DNA from: an uncultured Bacteroidales bacterium
Lineage (GTDB): Bacteria; Bacteroidota; Bacteroidia; Bacteroidales; UBA932
DNA length: 49,426 nt
Direction of reading: 5' to 3'
Assembly: GCA_900316045.1 (NCBI GenBank)
Contig: ONBM01000005.1
Location: 1 to 49,426, forward strand
Below the pieces are notes generated by a model. That model had not been told where the DNA came from. It ran no database searches and worked only from the letters and a program-made list of their open reading frames with translations. This document shows positions 1 through 8,692 of the stretch, piece by piece. The position numbers and the translations under genes are program-made. Each line of letters begins with the position of its first letter. The stretch's first letter is position 1.

Positions 1-174
1 AAAGTATCGATTTATATCGTGCACACCCTAAAAACTGCGTATATGGTTAAAAATAATATAGTTATAGACTTTTAAACGTCCCTTAACGGGACATTAGTGA
101 TTTTTCCATTATCATTTCATAATATTTCACTCTTGACTCTACCGTGCTCTCATTAATTCTCCGCTATGACTTAT

Positions 175-208
175 TTTGAGGATTTCCGATCTTTTTTTGA
201 TAGATTTG
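175..208 (+). promoter_or_regulatory. Primary-sigma promoter of the acid phosphatase gene
   Basis: TTTG at 175-178 and TAGATTTG at 201-208 are separated by 22 bases, matching the Bacteroidota TTTG / TAnnTTTG promoter form. Only seven bases lie between the -7 element and the ATG at 216, so the transcript would be leaderless or nearly so. The upstream 1-174 is A/T-rich and shows no gene. Confidence 0.55.
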
Positions 209-215
209 CGCTATT

Positions 216-935
216 ATGAGAAAGACGTTGATATTTTTGCTCGCTGCCATGCTGCCATTGCTGGCTTCGGCCCAGACCATCAAAGAGAAACATCTACCGT
301 TCTACGCCACTGAGGAGGCTCCGCATTTGGAGAACATCCTTCCGGCTCCTCCCAGCCTTCAGGATCCGCTATTTTTCAATGACTGGTGCCAGTACCAGTG
401 GGGAAAGTCAGTGCGCGACACTGAGCGTGGGAAGCAGGCTGTAAGTGATGCCAGGATTGGCGCGACCTATTTCTTCAAGCGTTTTTCTCCTGCGATGCAT
501 CGTGAGCTGACAGAGGAGAAATATCCTATTCTGCACGAACTTCTTTACAAGGCTCACATGACTGAGATGCAGGCTGGTTCGAGTGCCAAAAAACATTTCG
601 CCAGGGTTCGTCCTTACCAGCAGTTCAAGGAAGAGAGTGGCGTCCCGTCAGCTGAGAGCCCTACGGATTTCACGAGTTATCCTTCCGGGCACACTCACGC
701 TTCGTGGCTTGCTGGGATGATTCTGACGGCTATCGATCCTGTTCACACTGAGGAGATAATGAAAGTGGCTTATGAGCTTGGCCAGAGCCGCGTCATTGTG
801 GGATTCCATTATCAGAGTGATGTAGATGCGGGACGCATTGCCGCAAGCGTGACCTTCGCCCGCCTCTGCGCCATGCCAGAGTTCCTCGACATGCTTACTG
901 CCGCCAAAGCCGAGTACGATGCCAACGCAAAGTGA
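216..935 (+). CDS. Secreted class A (PAP2-type) acid phosphatase
   Basis: The 239-residue protein has an N-terminal signal peptide (about residues 1-19, ending ASA-Q) and should act in the periplasm or be exported. It carries the complete class A non-specific acid phosphatase signature: K-x6-RP at residues 125-133, PSGH at 156-159 and SR-x5-H-x3-D at 191-202. H198 is the expected phospho-histidine nucleophile and H159 the general acid. The family (PhoN-like, PAP2 superfamily) hydrolyses phosphate monoesters; the natural substrate cannot be read from sequence. It stands alone, with its own promoter directly before the ATG, and the convergent DUF1015 gene follows. Length is normal for the family. 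Family assignment is secure; the specific role (phosphate scavenging or other) is inference. Confidence 0.93.
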   Translation: MRKTLIFLLAAMLPLLASAQTIKEKHLPFYATEEAPHLENILPAPPSLQDPLFFNDWCQYQWGKSVRDTERGKQAVSDARIGATYFFKRFSPAMHRELTEEKYPILHELLYKAHMTEMQAGSSAKKHFARVRPYQQFKEESGVPSAESPTDFTSYPSGHTHASWLAGMILTAIDPVHTEEIMKVAYELGQSRVIVGFHYQSDVDAGRIAASVTFARLCAMPEFLDMLTAAKAEYDANAK

Positions 936-1022
936 TACATCCTATGTGGTTTAGGGACTAAGACTTTCATCGTTTCGCCCTTACCTCCTAGCCGCTGCCG
1001 ATCGCAATTCACGGAAAGGTAA

Positions 1023-1052
1023 AGCCGGCTAAAAAGTAATTTTTGGCCGGCT
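1023..1052. terminator. Hairpin between convergent genes
   Basis: AGCCGGCTAAAAA pairs with TTTTTGGCCGGCT around a four-base loop, with one G-U pair. It sits between the phosphatase gene (ending 935) and the DUF1015 gene (ending 1083 on the other strand), so it could stop transcription from either side. The A and T runs lie inside the stem, and no long T run follows. Confidence 0.6.
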
Positions 1053-1082
1053 CAATATTTAGGTCACGCTCCAATGAATATT

Positions 1083-2324
1083 TTATCCGAGCGTGTGAAT
1101 GGCGAGGCCGGAGCGGAGCTTCGGTTCGAACCATGTTGTCTTAGGCGGCATTATGTTGCCTGTATCTGCGATGTTGATGAGCTGCTGCATGGAGACAGGG
1201 CAGAGGGCGAAGGCTACCATCATTTCTCCGCTGTCCACGCGGCGCTTCAATTCGCCCAGCCCTCTGATTCCGCCAACGAAATCGATTCTGTCATCCGTGC
1301 GCAAATCTTTGATGCCCAGAACTTTGTCCAGGACGAGGTGAGACAGTATCGTCACATCCAGCACTCCGATAGGATCTGCGTCATCGTATCTGCCAGGCAA
1401 AGCCTCCAGCGAGTACCATTTGCCATCGAGGTACATCGAAAAATTGTGCAGGTGGGCGGGATGATAAATCTCTGCACCCATTTCTTTTACATCGAAGTCC
1501 AGTTCGAGGGCTCTCAGGAACTGTTCTTTGGTTCGTCCGTTGAGATCTTTGACGACTCTGTTGTAGTCCAGGATCTTCAGCTGGCTTTCAGGGAAGCACA
1601 CGGCCATGAAGAAATTATATTCCTCATTTCCGGTATGGTGAGGGTTCTGAGCCTTTTTCTCGGCCCCCACGCGTGCGGCAGCGGCAGTGCGGTGGTGACC
1701 GTCAGCCACATAGAAAGCATCCACGTTACTGCTGAACTCGGAGGTGATGCGAGCTATAGTGGCATCGTCATCTATGACCCAGAACTTGTGTCCGAAGCCG
1801 TTTTCGTCGACGAAATCGTATTCTGGCTCCTTCTTTACGGTCTCTGCAATAATGTCCTCAAGCACTTTGTCGTCCTTATAGGCAAAGAACACGGGTTCGA
1901 TGTTGGCGTTCTGGATGCGGACGTGAATCATGCGGTCATCTTCCTTGTCCTTGCGAGTGAGCTCGTGCTTCTTGATCTTGCCCGTGGCATAGTCATCTGT
2001 GTGAGCGCAAAGAACCAGACCATACTGCGTCCTGTCACCCATCGTCTGGGCATAGACGTAGTAGCATTCTTTCGGATCCTGCCGCAGCCAGCCCTTCGTC
2101 TGCCATTCCTTGAAATTCTTCACTGCCTCATCGTAGACTCTAGGGTCGTGGTCTTCAAGAATAGGGTCGAAGTCAATCTCTGGCTTGGTAATATGCAGAA
2201 GAGACTTCTCGCCTGCCATCTTTTTAGCCTCCTCGGAGTTCAGCACGTCGTACGGCGGAGCCGCAACCTCTGTCACGATATTCTTGGGCGGCCTTATCGC
2301 CGCAAACGGTTTTACTCGTACCAT
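1083..2324 (-). CDS. DUF1015 family protein of the serine operon
   Basis: The 413-residue protein starts MVRVKPFAAIRPP and contains the YVADGHHRTAAA segment typical of DUF1015 proteins. The family has no firmly established reaction that I know of. It has no signal peptide or membrane segment and should be cytoplasmic. Its ATG lies two bases after the serA stop codon, so it is the third gene of a leftward serC-serA-DUF1015 operon. This arrangement recurs in Bacteroidota. Because serB, the phosphoserine phosphatase gene, is missing from the operon, a role in or near serine metabolism is reasonable but is inference only. A 450-residue open frame on the opposite strand (1074-2426) is a shadow of this gene. 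Confidence 0.9.
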   Translation of the reverse strand: MVRVKPFAAIRPPKNIVTEVAAPPYDVLNSEEAKKMAGEKSLLHITKPEIDFDPILEDHDPRVYDEAVKNFKEWQTKGWLRQDPKECYYVYAQTMGDRTQYGLVLCAHTDDYATGKIKKHELTRKDKEDDRMIHVRIQNANIEPVFFAYKDDKVLEDIIAETVKKEPEYDFVDENGFGHKFWVIDDDATIARITSEFSSNVDAFYVADGHHRTAAAARVGAEKKAQNPHHTGNEEYNFFMAVCFPESQLKILDYNRVVKDLNGRTKEQFLRALELDFDVKEMGAEIYHPAHLHNFSMYLDGKWYSLEALPGRYDDADPIGVLDVTILSHLVLDKVLGIKDLRTDDRIDFVGGIRGLGELKRRVDSGEMMVAFALCPVSMQQLINIADTGNIMPPKTTWFEPKLRSGLAIHTLG

Positions 2325-2326
2325 TT

Positions 2327-3247
2327 CTATTTATTTACTTGGAATCTAGCATTTCCTGTCTTGAAAAAATCGACGATCTGGCGGGCAGCAGCGAGACCGG
2401 CATTCATGTTGGCCTCGGCGGTCTGAGCCCCCATCTTCTTCGGAGTGGCGAATATGCGAAGCCCGAACTTTTCTTTCAGGGCGGCGTAATTGTCCGGAGC
2501 CACGTCCGTGATGTATTTCAGATCTTCTCTCTCTGCGAGAGCCTTCTCCAGGCCTGCCTCATCGATGACCTCCTTGCGTGCCGTGTTCACCAGGCAAGCG
2601 CCTTTCGGCATCTTGGAGATGAGGTCGTAGCCGATTGAGCCTATGGTCTGCGGGGTGGCAGGAATGTGGATAGAGATGAAATCGCAAGAAGAATACATGT
2701 GTTCCAGAGAATCGGCAGGTTCGGCCCCCGCCTCGCGAATCTTCTCCGCAGGAATGAAAGGATCGATTGCCATCACCTGCATCCCAAGAGCCTCAGCCTT
2801 CTTGCCGACCAGCCTTCCGACATTGCCGAAAGCCTGGATGCCAAGCTTCTTGCCCTGAACTTCCGAGCCAGTGGCAGGAGTGAACTGATTGCGGCTCATG
2901 AATATCATGAAGGCTATGGCAAGTTCAGCGACAGCGTTGGAGTTCTGTCCTGGAGTATTCATCACGACCACATTGTGAGCCGTGGCTGCGGCGAGGTCGA
3001 TGTTGTCGTAGCCTGCGCCTGCGCGAACCACGATCTTCAGGTTCTTGGCAGCGTCCAGCACTTCAGGCGTCACTTTGTCGGAGCGGACGATGAGGGCGTC
3101 GGCATCAGCGACGGCGGCGACCAGCTCCGATGCGTCGGCATATTTCTCAAGCTTTGCGAACTCGTAGCCTGCGCTTTTCACTATTTCTTCGATTCCAGCC
3201 ACCGCTGCGGCTGAAAAAGGTTTCTGTGTGGCGACTAGTACTTTCAT
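2327..3247 (-). CDS. serA: D-3-phosphoglycerate dehydrogenase, short form
   Basis: SerA oxidises 3-phosphoglycerate to 3-phosphohydroxypyruvate with NAD, the first committed step of serine synthesis. This 306-residue form has the substrate-binding and nucleotide-binding domains (nucleotide loop around residues 136-145, AFGNVG) but lacks the C-terminal ACT domain that binds serine in longer enzymes. The conserved arginine is in NTARKEVID (R224). The usual catalytic histidine (TPH motif) is replaced by lysine: TPKKMGAQT, K270. I recall the same His-to-Lys change in the short enzyme of Entamoeba histolytica and its Bacteroides relatives, so activity is expected. The gene follows serC by five bases and precedes DUF1015 by two, so the three are surely co-transcribed. 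Confidence 0.93.
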   Translation of the reverse strand: MKVLVATQKPFSAAAVAGIEEIVKSAGYEFAKLEKYADASELVAAVADADALIVRSDKVTPEVLDAAKNLKIVVRAGAGYDNIDLAAATAHNVVVMNTPGQNSNAVAELAIAFMIFMSRNQFTPATGSEVQGKKLGIQAFGNVGRLVGKKAEALGMQVMAIDPFIPAEKIREAGAEPADSLEHMYSSCDFISIHIPATPQTIGSIGYDLISKMPKGACLVNTARKEVIDEAGLEKALAEREDLKYITDVAPDNYAALKEKFGLRIFATPKKMGAQTAEANMNAGLAAARQIVDFFKTGNARFQVNK

Positions 3248-3252
3248 GACGT

Positions 3253-4326
3253 TTATTTCTTAAGTTCTTCGAATTCTTTCATGCAGTCCACCAGAGCCTG
3301 AACGTCAGAAAGCTCGCAGGCATTGTACAGAGATGCCCTGAAGCCTCCCACGCTGCGGTGCCCCTTGATTCCAATCATGCCATGGCCTTTGGCAAAAGCC
3401 ATGAATTCATCTTGCAGAGCCTCGTGGCCAGGAGCCATCACGAAGCATACGTTCATTATGGAACGGTTTTCCTTTGCTGCCGTTCCTACAAATAACGAGT
3501 TGCGGTCAATCTCGCTGTAAAGCAGGGCCGCCTTCTCCTCGTCACGTTTGCGCATGGCCTCAACTCCGCCCATGCTCTTTATCCACTTAAGAGTCTCGTT
3601 CATGACGTAGATGGCGAACACAGGAGGCGTGTTGAACATAGAACCTTTATCTATATGGGTACGGTAGTCAAGCATCGTAGGAATATGCCTGGTCACCTTT
3701 CCGAGGGAGTCTTTGCGGATGATGGCGAATATCACGCCGGCAGGGCCCACATTTTTCTGTGCGCCACCGTAGATTAGCTGATACTTGCTTACGTCAACCG
3801 GGCGGCTCATGATGTCCGATGACATGTCTGCGATGAGCGGCACCGGACAGTCGTAATCTTCCTTGATTTCTGTTCCGTAGATGGTGTTGTTGGTCGTTAT
3901 GTGCAGGTAATCCAAGTCGTGAGGAATCTCGTATCCCTTAGGAATATAGGTGTAATTCTTGTCTGCTGAGCTGGCGATGGCGTAGGCATTGCCGATGCCT
4001 GCGGCCTCTTTAAGAGCCTTCTTCGCCCATACGCCAGTTTCCAGATATGCAGCCTTATGCTCCAGATAGTTCATGGCAACATAAAGGAACTGCAGGGAAG
4101 CGCCACCGCCGAGGAATACAACCTCGTGAGTGTCAGGAATATGCAGAAGCTCCTTCCAGAGAGCCCTGGTCTCTTCCATGGTTTCTTCCCATTCTTTAGT
4201 CCTATGAGATATGCTTAGTACAGAAACACCCGTACCTTTGAAGTCCCTGATGGCCTCAATTGATTTTTCAAGAGCGATCTCAGGAAGCAGGCAAGGACCT
4301 GCATTGAAAACGTGTACTTTTGCCAT
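3253..4326 (-). CDS. serC: Phosphoserine aminotransferase
   Basis: SerC moves the amino group of glutamate to 3-phosphohydroxypyruvate, giving phosphoserine (and acts in pyridoxal phosphate synthesis in some bacteria). The 357-residue length is normal. The pyridoxal-phosphate lysine is K191 in [12 protein letters not shown], and FNAGPCLLP at the N terminus and HRTKEWEE (residues 41-48) are family hallmarks. It is the first gene of the leftward serine operon. Its promoter should lie in 4327-4442, an A/T-rich gap in which I could not identify a clear TAnnTTTG element. Confidence 0.96.
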   Translation of the reverse strand: MAKVHVFNAGPCLLPEIALEKSIEAIRDFKGTGVSVLSISHRTKEWEETMEETRALWKELLHIPDTHEVVFLGGGASLQFLYVAMNYLEHKAAYLETGVWAKKALKEAAGIGNAYAIASSADKNYTYIPKGYEIPHDLDYLHITTNNTIYGTEIKEDYDCPVPLIADMSSDIMSRPVDVSKYQLIYGGAQKNVGPAGVIFAIIRKDSLGKVTRHIPTMLDYRTHIDKGSMFNTPPVFAIYVMNETLKWIKSMGGVEAMRKRDEEKAALLYSEIDRNSLFVGTAAKENRSIMNVCFVMAPGHEALQDEFMAFAKGHGMIGIKGHRSVGGFRASLYNACELSDVQALVDCMKEFEELKK

Positions 4327-4442
4327 ATTGTCGAAAAAAATTAAGTATTATCAAATAATGTAGTTTTAATTCAAAACTGAAATCGTTGTAAATATACAAT
4401 AAATTAAAAGTTATTTCCAACCAAATTCGAGAATATATTAAT

Positions 4443-5354
4443 TTATCTGTATCCTAGGAGGTAGGAAATGATAGCCATTCGCACATACATGCCGTTCCCG
4501 GCCTGCTGGAAATAGTAGGCGTATGGGGTCGAGTCCACGTCGGTCGCAATCTCATTCACCCTAGGAAGCGGATGCAGGATCCTCATATTCTTTTTTACTC
4601 CGCCGAGCATCGAGGCGCTCAGCCTGTAAACGTCCTTTACTTTGTTATATTCATCCATGTCAGAGAATCTTTCCTGCTGCACCCTGGTCATATATAGGAT
4701 GTCGCAGTCATTCAAGGCGTATTCTATATCGTCGGTCTGGACATAAGGAATATGCCTGGACTCGAGCAAGTCGAGATATTTCTGGGGCATTCTCAGCTCT
4801 TCCGGCGCAGTGTAGACGAACTTCGTGTCGAATAGGCTAAGAGCTTCTGTCAGGGAATGCACCGTGCGTCCGTATTTCAGGTCCCCTACCATGTCTATGA
4901 CCAGGTCGTCCAGGCGTCCCTGGGTCTTCTGAATGGAATATAAATCCAGAAGAGTCTGGGTTGGATGCTGGTTTGCCCCGTCGCCTGCGTTGATCACTGG
5001 CACAGATGCCACGCTGGCAGCCACGTCGGCGGCTCCTGCTTGAGGGTGGCGCATCACAATCATGTCCACGTAGTTGGAGACTATCTTGATGGTGTCTTCA
5101 AGCGTCTCGCCCTTGGTCTGGGACGTATTCCTGTTATCCGGGAAACCGATTACCCTTGCCCCAAGACGGTTTACGGCGGCTTCGAACGAGAGCCTAGTCC
5201 TGGTTGAAGGTTCGAAAAACAGGCAGGCTATCACCTTGCCGGCCAAGAAGTTCTGTTCTCTGTCGGCCTCGAATTCGCTAGCAATGTCCAGAACATGGAG
5301 CATCTCATCCTTGGAGAAGTCCCTGATTGAAATAAGATTCTTTGGCATATTCAT
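4443..5354 (-). CDS. pyrB: Aspartate carbamoyltransferase, catalytic chain
   Basis: PyrB joins carbamoyl phosphate and aspartate in the first committed step of pyrimidine synthesis. Seen here are the carbamoyl-phosphate loop FFEPSTRTRLSFE, the HPTQTLLDLY segment and the HPLPRVNEI segment with the aspartate-side loop. Length, about 303 residues, is normal. Two in-frame ATGs occur in ATGAATATG (5354 and 5348); a longer frame starting at TTG 5372 is less likely. The regulatory chain gene pyrI, often next to pyrB in Bacteroides relatives, is not adjacent: serC follows on one side and the YigZ gene lies upstream. The protein may work without PyrI, or pyrI lies elsewhere. Confidence 0.95.
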   Translation of the reverse strand: MNMPKNLISIRDFSKDEMLHVLDIASEFEADREQNFLAGKVIACLFFEPSTRTRLSFEAAVNRLGARVIGFPDNRNTSQTKGETLEDTIKIVSNYVDMIVMRHPQAGAADVAASVASVPVINAGDGANQHPTQTLLDLYSIQKTQGRLDDLVIDMVGDLKYGRTVHSLTEALSLFDTKFVYTAPEELRMPQKYLDLLESRHIPYVQTDDIEYALNDCDILYMTRVQQERFSDMDEYNKVKDVYRLSASMLGGVKKNMRILHPLPRVNEIATDVDSTPYAYYFQQAGNGMYVRMAIISYLLGYR

Positions 5355-5406
5355 TAATATATTAAAGTTCAAAGTTCGTTAGTCCAGCCCGCAGCTTTCC
5401 ACTCTG

Positions 5407-6027
5407 TCATGTCGCCTCAACGGTGCAGCCCTCTATCTTGGACAAGCGCATGATAAAATCATTTTCAATGGAGAGCCTCACCCTTGCCTCCAGAGAGCAT
5501 GCGTTCCCAAAATCCTGCCTACGCTGAGCCAGCCCCATATTCTTAATCACTTCCATCACGGCATTCATCTGGGCATATCCGAAAGACAGCCTGAACCATT
5601 TCCCGGCGACTTTCTCCACGACGCCGGCGTTGTCCAGAGCCTCGGCGGAAGCTGTCTTGTAAGCCCTTATGAGTCCTGGAATGCCCAACTTTATGCCCCC
5701 GAAATACCTTACTACGACGACCAGCACGTCACTCAGCCCTCTGGAATCAATCTGTCCTAGAATCGGTCTGCCAGCCGACGAAGATGGCTCCCCATCATCG
5801 TTAGCGCGGAACTTATCGCCCTTGTAGCCCAGCCTGTAAGCATAGCAATGATGCCTGGCGTCGTGATATTCCTTTTTCAGGCTGCTCACGATGTCCTTGA
5901 CCTCTGCCTCGCTTTCGACTGGATAAGCAAATGAAATAAACCGGCTGCCATTGTCTTTGAACAGCCCCTCGCCACAAGCCGGAATGCTCATGTACGCATC
6001 ATGGATGATATTATCGGAAGTGCTCAT
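5407..6027 (-). CDS. YigZ/IMPACT family protein
   Basis: The open frame extends to 6195, but the likely start is the ATG at 6027 (MSTSDNIIHDAYMSIP), giving 206 residues. The longer form would overlap the divergent YrdC-type gene and add an atypical N terminus. The core motifs of the UPF0029/IMPACT domain are clear: DARHHCYAYRLG, then the NDDGEPSSSAGRPILGQI segment, VVVVRYFGGIKLG and the RAYKTASAEAL helix. A smaller C-terminal domain of the YigZ type follows. The family is linked to translation control in eukaryotes (IMPACT), while the bacterial role is unclear. The gene ends about 50 bases before the pyrB start in the same direction, so the two may be co-transcribed. Confidence 0.88.
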   Translation of the reverse strand: MSTSDNIIHDAYMSIPACGEGLFKDNGSRFISFAYPVESEAEVKDIVSSLKKEYHDARHHCYAYRLGYKGDKFRANDDGEPSSSAGRPILGQIDSRGLSDVLVVVVRYFGGIKLGIPGLIRAYKTASAEALDNAGVVEKVAGKWFRLSFGYAQMNAVMEVIKNMGLAQRRQDFGNACSLEARVRLSIENDFIMRLSKIEGCTVEAT

Positions 6028-6107
6028 TCCAAGAATACGAATATACCGAATCCCAATGGAAATTGCAACATTCAATGCCTTAAGGTTCTCTCGAAAGTAT
6101 TTTTTCA

Positions 6108-6115
6108 TATCTTTG
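6108..6115 (+). promoter_or_regulatory. -7 element TATCTTTG of the YrdC-type gene
   Basis: TATCTTTG is an exact match to TAnnTTTG. It lies 15 bases before the ATG at 6131, so the expected leader is about 10 bases. No good -33 TTTG is visible at the usual distance. Confidence 0.5.
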
Positions 6116-6130
6116 AGAAAATTTACGAAT

Positions 6131-6754
6131 ATGAAAAAAGACATTGCCGAGATATTGAAAGAGACAGTCGCTGTGCTGAAAGACGGCGGCACCATCCTTT
6201 ACCCTACAGACACAGTCTGGGGGCTTGGCTGTGATGCGACTAATCCAGAGGCTGTGGCGAAAATTTACGACATCAAGCATCGCTCGGACAGCAAGGCCCT
6301 TGTCCTGCTGGCCTGCGACTTGGACATGGTTGCTAAATACATCAAGGTGGTTCCTCAGATGGCTATTCAGCTCGTGGAAGTGAACGATAAGCCCATGACT
6401 ATCATCTACCCTGGCGCTATCACCTATCCAAGGTCTGCCGAGGGGGAGGCTCAGAAGGCGGACAGATTCCACTTGGCCTGCAATGCGGTGGCGGAAGACG
6501 GAACGGTTGGTATTCGCATCCCGATGATGGATTTTTGCAGGCAGGTCACTTTCAAGCTTGGTAGACCGATCGTCTCCACCTCTGCCAACATCTCTGGCGA
6601 ACCCACGCCGAAGACATATTCAGATATTCCCCAGTCCATAAGAAATGCTGTTGACTACATAGTCCAGCCTTCATTGGAGGCAGGGGCCACAGGGCTTTCC
6701 TCACAAATCATTAAGGTGGAACTTGATGGTGAAATCCAAATAATACGAAAATAA
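6131..6754 (+). CDS. YrdC/Sua5-type threonylcarbamoyl-AMP synthase
   Basis: Proteins of this family make threonylcarbamoyl-AMP from threonine, bicarbonate and ATP for the t6A37 modification of ANN-decoding tRNAs. The 207-residue protein shows ILYPTDTVWGLGCD near the N terminus, HRSDSKAL (the lysine/arginine pocket) and STSANISGEPTP near the C terminus. Its length fits the single-domain YrdC/YciO group, without the Sua5 extension. The frame is open upstream to 5951, but the ATG at 6131 follows a TATCTTTG promoter and avoids overlap with the divergent gene. The t6A partner gene tsaB is also in this window, at 30225-30917. YciO-type paralogues can have other roles, so the exact step is likely rather than certain. 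Confidence 0.9.
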   Translation: MKKDIAEILKETVAVLKDGGTILYPTDTVWGLGCDATNPEAVAKIYDIKHRSDSKALVLLACDLDMVAKYIKVVPQMAIQLVEVNDKPMTIIYPGAITYPRSAEGEAQKADRFHLACNAVAEDGTVGIRIPMMDFCRQVTFKLGRPIVSTSANISGEPTPKTYSDIPQSIRNAVDYIVQPSLEAGATGLSSQIIKVELDGEIQIIRK

Positions 6755-6756
6755 AA

Positions 6757-6786
6757 CCGGGGTCTGCGCACGCAGATCCCGATTTC
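6757..6786. terminator. Terminator between convergent genes
   Basis: CGGGGTCTGC pairs with GCAGATCCCG over a short loop, followed by ATTTCTT. It lies just after the YrdC-type stop codon and before the end of sppA, and can serve both strands. Confidence 0.75.
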
Positions 6787-6805
6787 TTGACAGGCAAGGT
6801 CCTCT

Positions 6806-8632
6806 TTATCGGATTTCCATGACGTAAGGCAGCCTTGCGAACATGATTGGCTGCTCGGCAGAGCCTTTCATCCAAGAGCGACCCCAATGCCATATATTCC
6901 TGGCTTCGTTCTCGAACATCGTGCCTTTGAACATGGCTATCGCAGCTTCTTCTCCGCTGTCCTGACCCAGCCCAAGCTGATCCATGATTTGCTCTATTTT
7001 AGATTTAGGTGAAGGATAGGTCACGATGCTCCAAGAATCCAGATCATCATCCCCAGCAGCCGATGCAGCATATTCAAGAGCATCATAAAGCCCGCCTATT
7101 TCATCAACCAGTCCGATTTCTATGGCATCTGCTCCGGTCCATACGCGGCCTTGAGCTATGCTGTCCACTGCGGCAGGCTCCATCCCTCTGCCTTCTGCCA
7201 CGGTGTTCACGAACAGTTCGTAAATGTCTTCGATGCTTCTCTGCATGTAGGCTTGCTCGGCCTCGTCGAGCGGACGGGTGAATGAAAGTGCGTCGGAATG
7301 CTCGTGAGATTTCACGCTCACTACATTCACGTGAGCTATGTCTTTCAAGGCTTTGCTCAAGTCAGGCAGGGCAGCGAAGACCCCGATGGAACCGGTCAGG
7401 GTTGTCGCATCAGAGAATATCCTGTCGCAGCTGTTGGAAATCCAGTAGCCGCCGGATGCCGCATAAGACCCGTATGATGCGATGACAGGCTTGTCGTCCC
7501 TCAGGGCATCCACCTCCTCTTTGATTTTGTCGGCGGAGAGCACTGTCCCTCCCGGAGAATTCACTCTGAAGACCACTGCCTTTATCGTAGAGTCAGCCCT
7601 GACTTTGGCCAGTATGGAGGCAAACCTGTCTCCTGAGATATTGTTCGGGTCGTTGCCTTCCACGATATTGCCTTGGGCATAGACGATCGTTATTTTACGT
7701 TTCGCGCTGGAATTGTCGGTGACCTTGGCTGCAGCGTAATCCTCGAAAGGAATCAGGCTGACGTCCTTGTAGGAATCTTTCTCTGCGAGGTCGGCAATCT
7801 TGTCTTTGTAGTCCTCGATGGACAGGGTGCCGTCGACGAGATTATGTTCCACCATGTCTTCCGGAGTCACCAGCGAAAGATTGTCGATGAAGGAATTGAG
7901 AGAATCGAGCGAGATGCCTCTGGCCTCCGCTGTCTCGGTGCCGATGGTCTCCCAGATTGAAGAAATCATTTCTTGGTTCTGGTACTCGTTCTCAGGGCTT
8001 GGGGCATTCTTGACGTACATTTCGCCGGCACTCTTATATTTGCCATGGCGAATCAGCTGCACGTTGATTCCCAGTTTGTCCAGAAGGTCTTTCAGGAAAA
8101 TCATCTGGCTGCTCACGCCCAGCATGAACACGTTCCCGCCATGATGGCTCGTGGTGTAGATTTTATCGGCTACCGATGCCAAATAATATGATCCGGACGT
8201 GAAATTCACTCCGTAAGCCATCACAGCCTTCCCTCCTGAGCGGAAGTCCGTGAGTGCTTTCCTGAGTTCTTCTATGTTGGCTATGCTGGAAGATATTCCG
8301 TCAACTTTCATCAGAAGATATTTTATGCCGGGATCCTCAGATGCAATATTCAATGCCTTTATGGCTTTTCGCAGGCTTACGTTCGGCACCTCCTGGCTCT
8401 GTAGAGGCAGGCTGAAGCTCTCGTTTTCACTGTCCGTAAGCTGGAATTTGGACATATCCATAAGCAGCACCCCTTCCTTCGGCAGCGCCGGGGCTTGCTG
8501 CGCAGACATAGTCTGGAAAGAAGCCGCCATGGATCCGAAAACCATGAAGAAGAGGAAAACCTTTATTATGCCCCACACGAAGAGACCCAGCAAGACTGCG
8601 AGCACCCATTTGATAAAATCTTTCATATTCAT
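6806..8632 (-). CDS. sppA: Signal peptide peptidase SppA, long form
   Basis: This 608-residue membrane protease degrades leftover signal peptides. One N-terminal membrane segment (about residues 8-32) anchors it, with the catalytic part outside. It has the two tandem SppA domains of the long (67K) type. The serine-lysine dyad is visible: K200 in GKYKSAGEMY in the first half and S393 in YAASGGYW in the second half. The start is ATGAATATG, giving a choice of 8632 or 8626. It is convergent with the YrdC-type gene and divergent from hisS, with a promoter overlapping that of hisS. Confidence 0.94.
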   Translation of the reverse strand: MNMKDFIKWVLAVLLGLFVWGIIKVFLFFMVFGSMAASFQTMSAQQAPALPKEGVLLMDMSKFQLTDSENESFSLPLQSQEVPNVSLRKAIKALNIASEDPGIKYLLMKVDGISSSIANIEELRKALTDFRSGGKAVMAYGVNFTSGSYYLASVADKIYTTSHHGGNVFMLGVSSQMIFLKDLLDKLGINVQLIRHGKYKSAGEMYVKNAPSPENEYQNQEMISSIWETIGTETAEARGISLDSLNSFIDNLSLVTPEDMVEHNLVDGTLSIEDYKDKIADLAEKDSYKDVSLIPFEDYAAAKVTDNSSAKRKITIVYAQGNIVEGNDPNNISGDRFASILAKVRADSTIKAVVFRVNSPGGTVLSADKIKEEVDALRDDKPVIASYGSYAASGGYWISNSCDRIFSDATTLTGSIGVFAALPDLSKALKDIAHVNVVSVKSHEHSDALSFTRPLDEAEQAYMQRSIEDIYELFVNTVAEGRGMEPAAVDSIAQGRVWTGADAIEIGLVDEIGGLYDALEYAASAAGDDDLDSWSIVTYPSPKSKIEQIMDQLGLGQDSGEEAAIAMFKGTMFENEARNIWHWGRSWMKGSAEQPIMFARLPYVMEIR

Positions 8633-8648
8633 AACTCTGGTAGTCTGA

Positions 8649-8681
8649 TTGATGCAAATGTAAGCAATTTTGCTAACTTTG
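8649..8681 (+). promoter_or_regulatory. Promoter of hisS
   Basis: TTG at 8649-8651 and TAACTTTG at 8674-8681 are spaced by 22 bases. The ATG at 8693 is 11 bases past the -7 element, so the leader is only a few bases long. This placement is the main reason for choosing 8693 (or 8699) as the hisS start rather than the much earlier ATG at 8495. Confidence 0.6.
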
Positions 8682-8689
8682 CATCCAAA
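8655..8689 (-). promoter_or_regulatory. Promoter of sppA
   Basis: On the minus strand TTTG (8689-8686) and TACATTTG (8662-8655) are separated by 23 bases. The -7 element lies about 22 bases before the sppA ATG. The element occupies the same DNA as the hisS promoter on the other strand. Confidence 0.5.
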
Positions 8690-8692
8690 GAA

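Noticed and set aside
1074..2426. 450-residue open frame on the plus strand
   Set aside because: It lies fully opposite the DUF1015 gene, has no domain pattern and an odd composition; a shadow.
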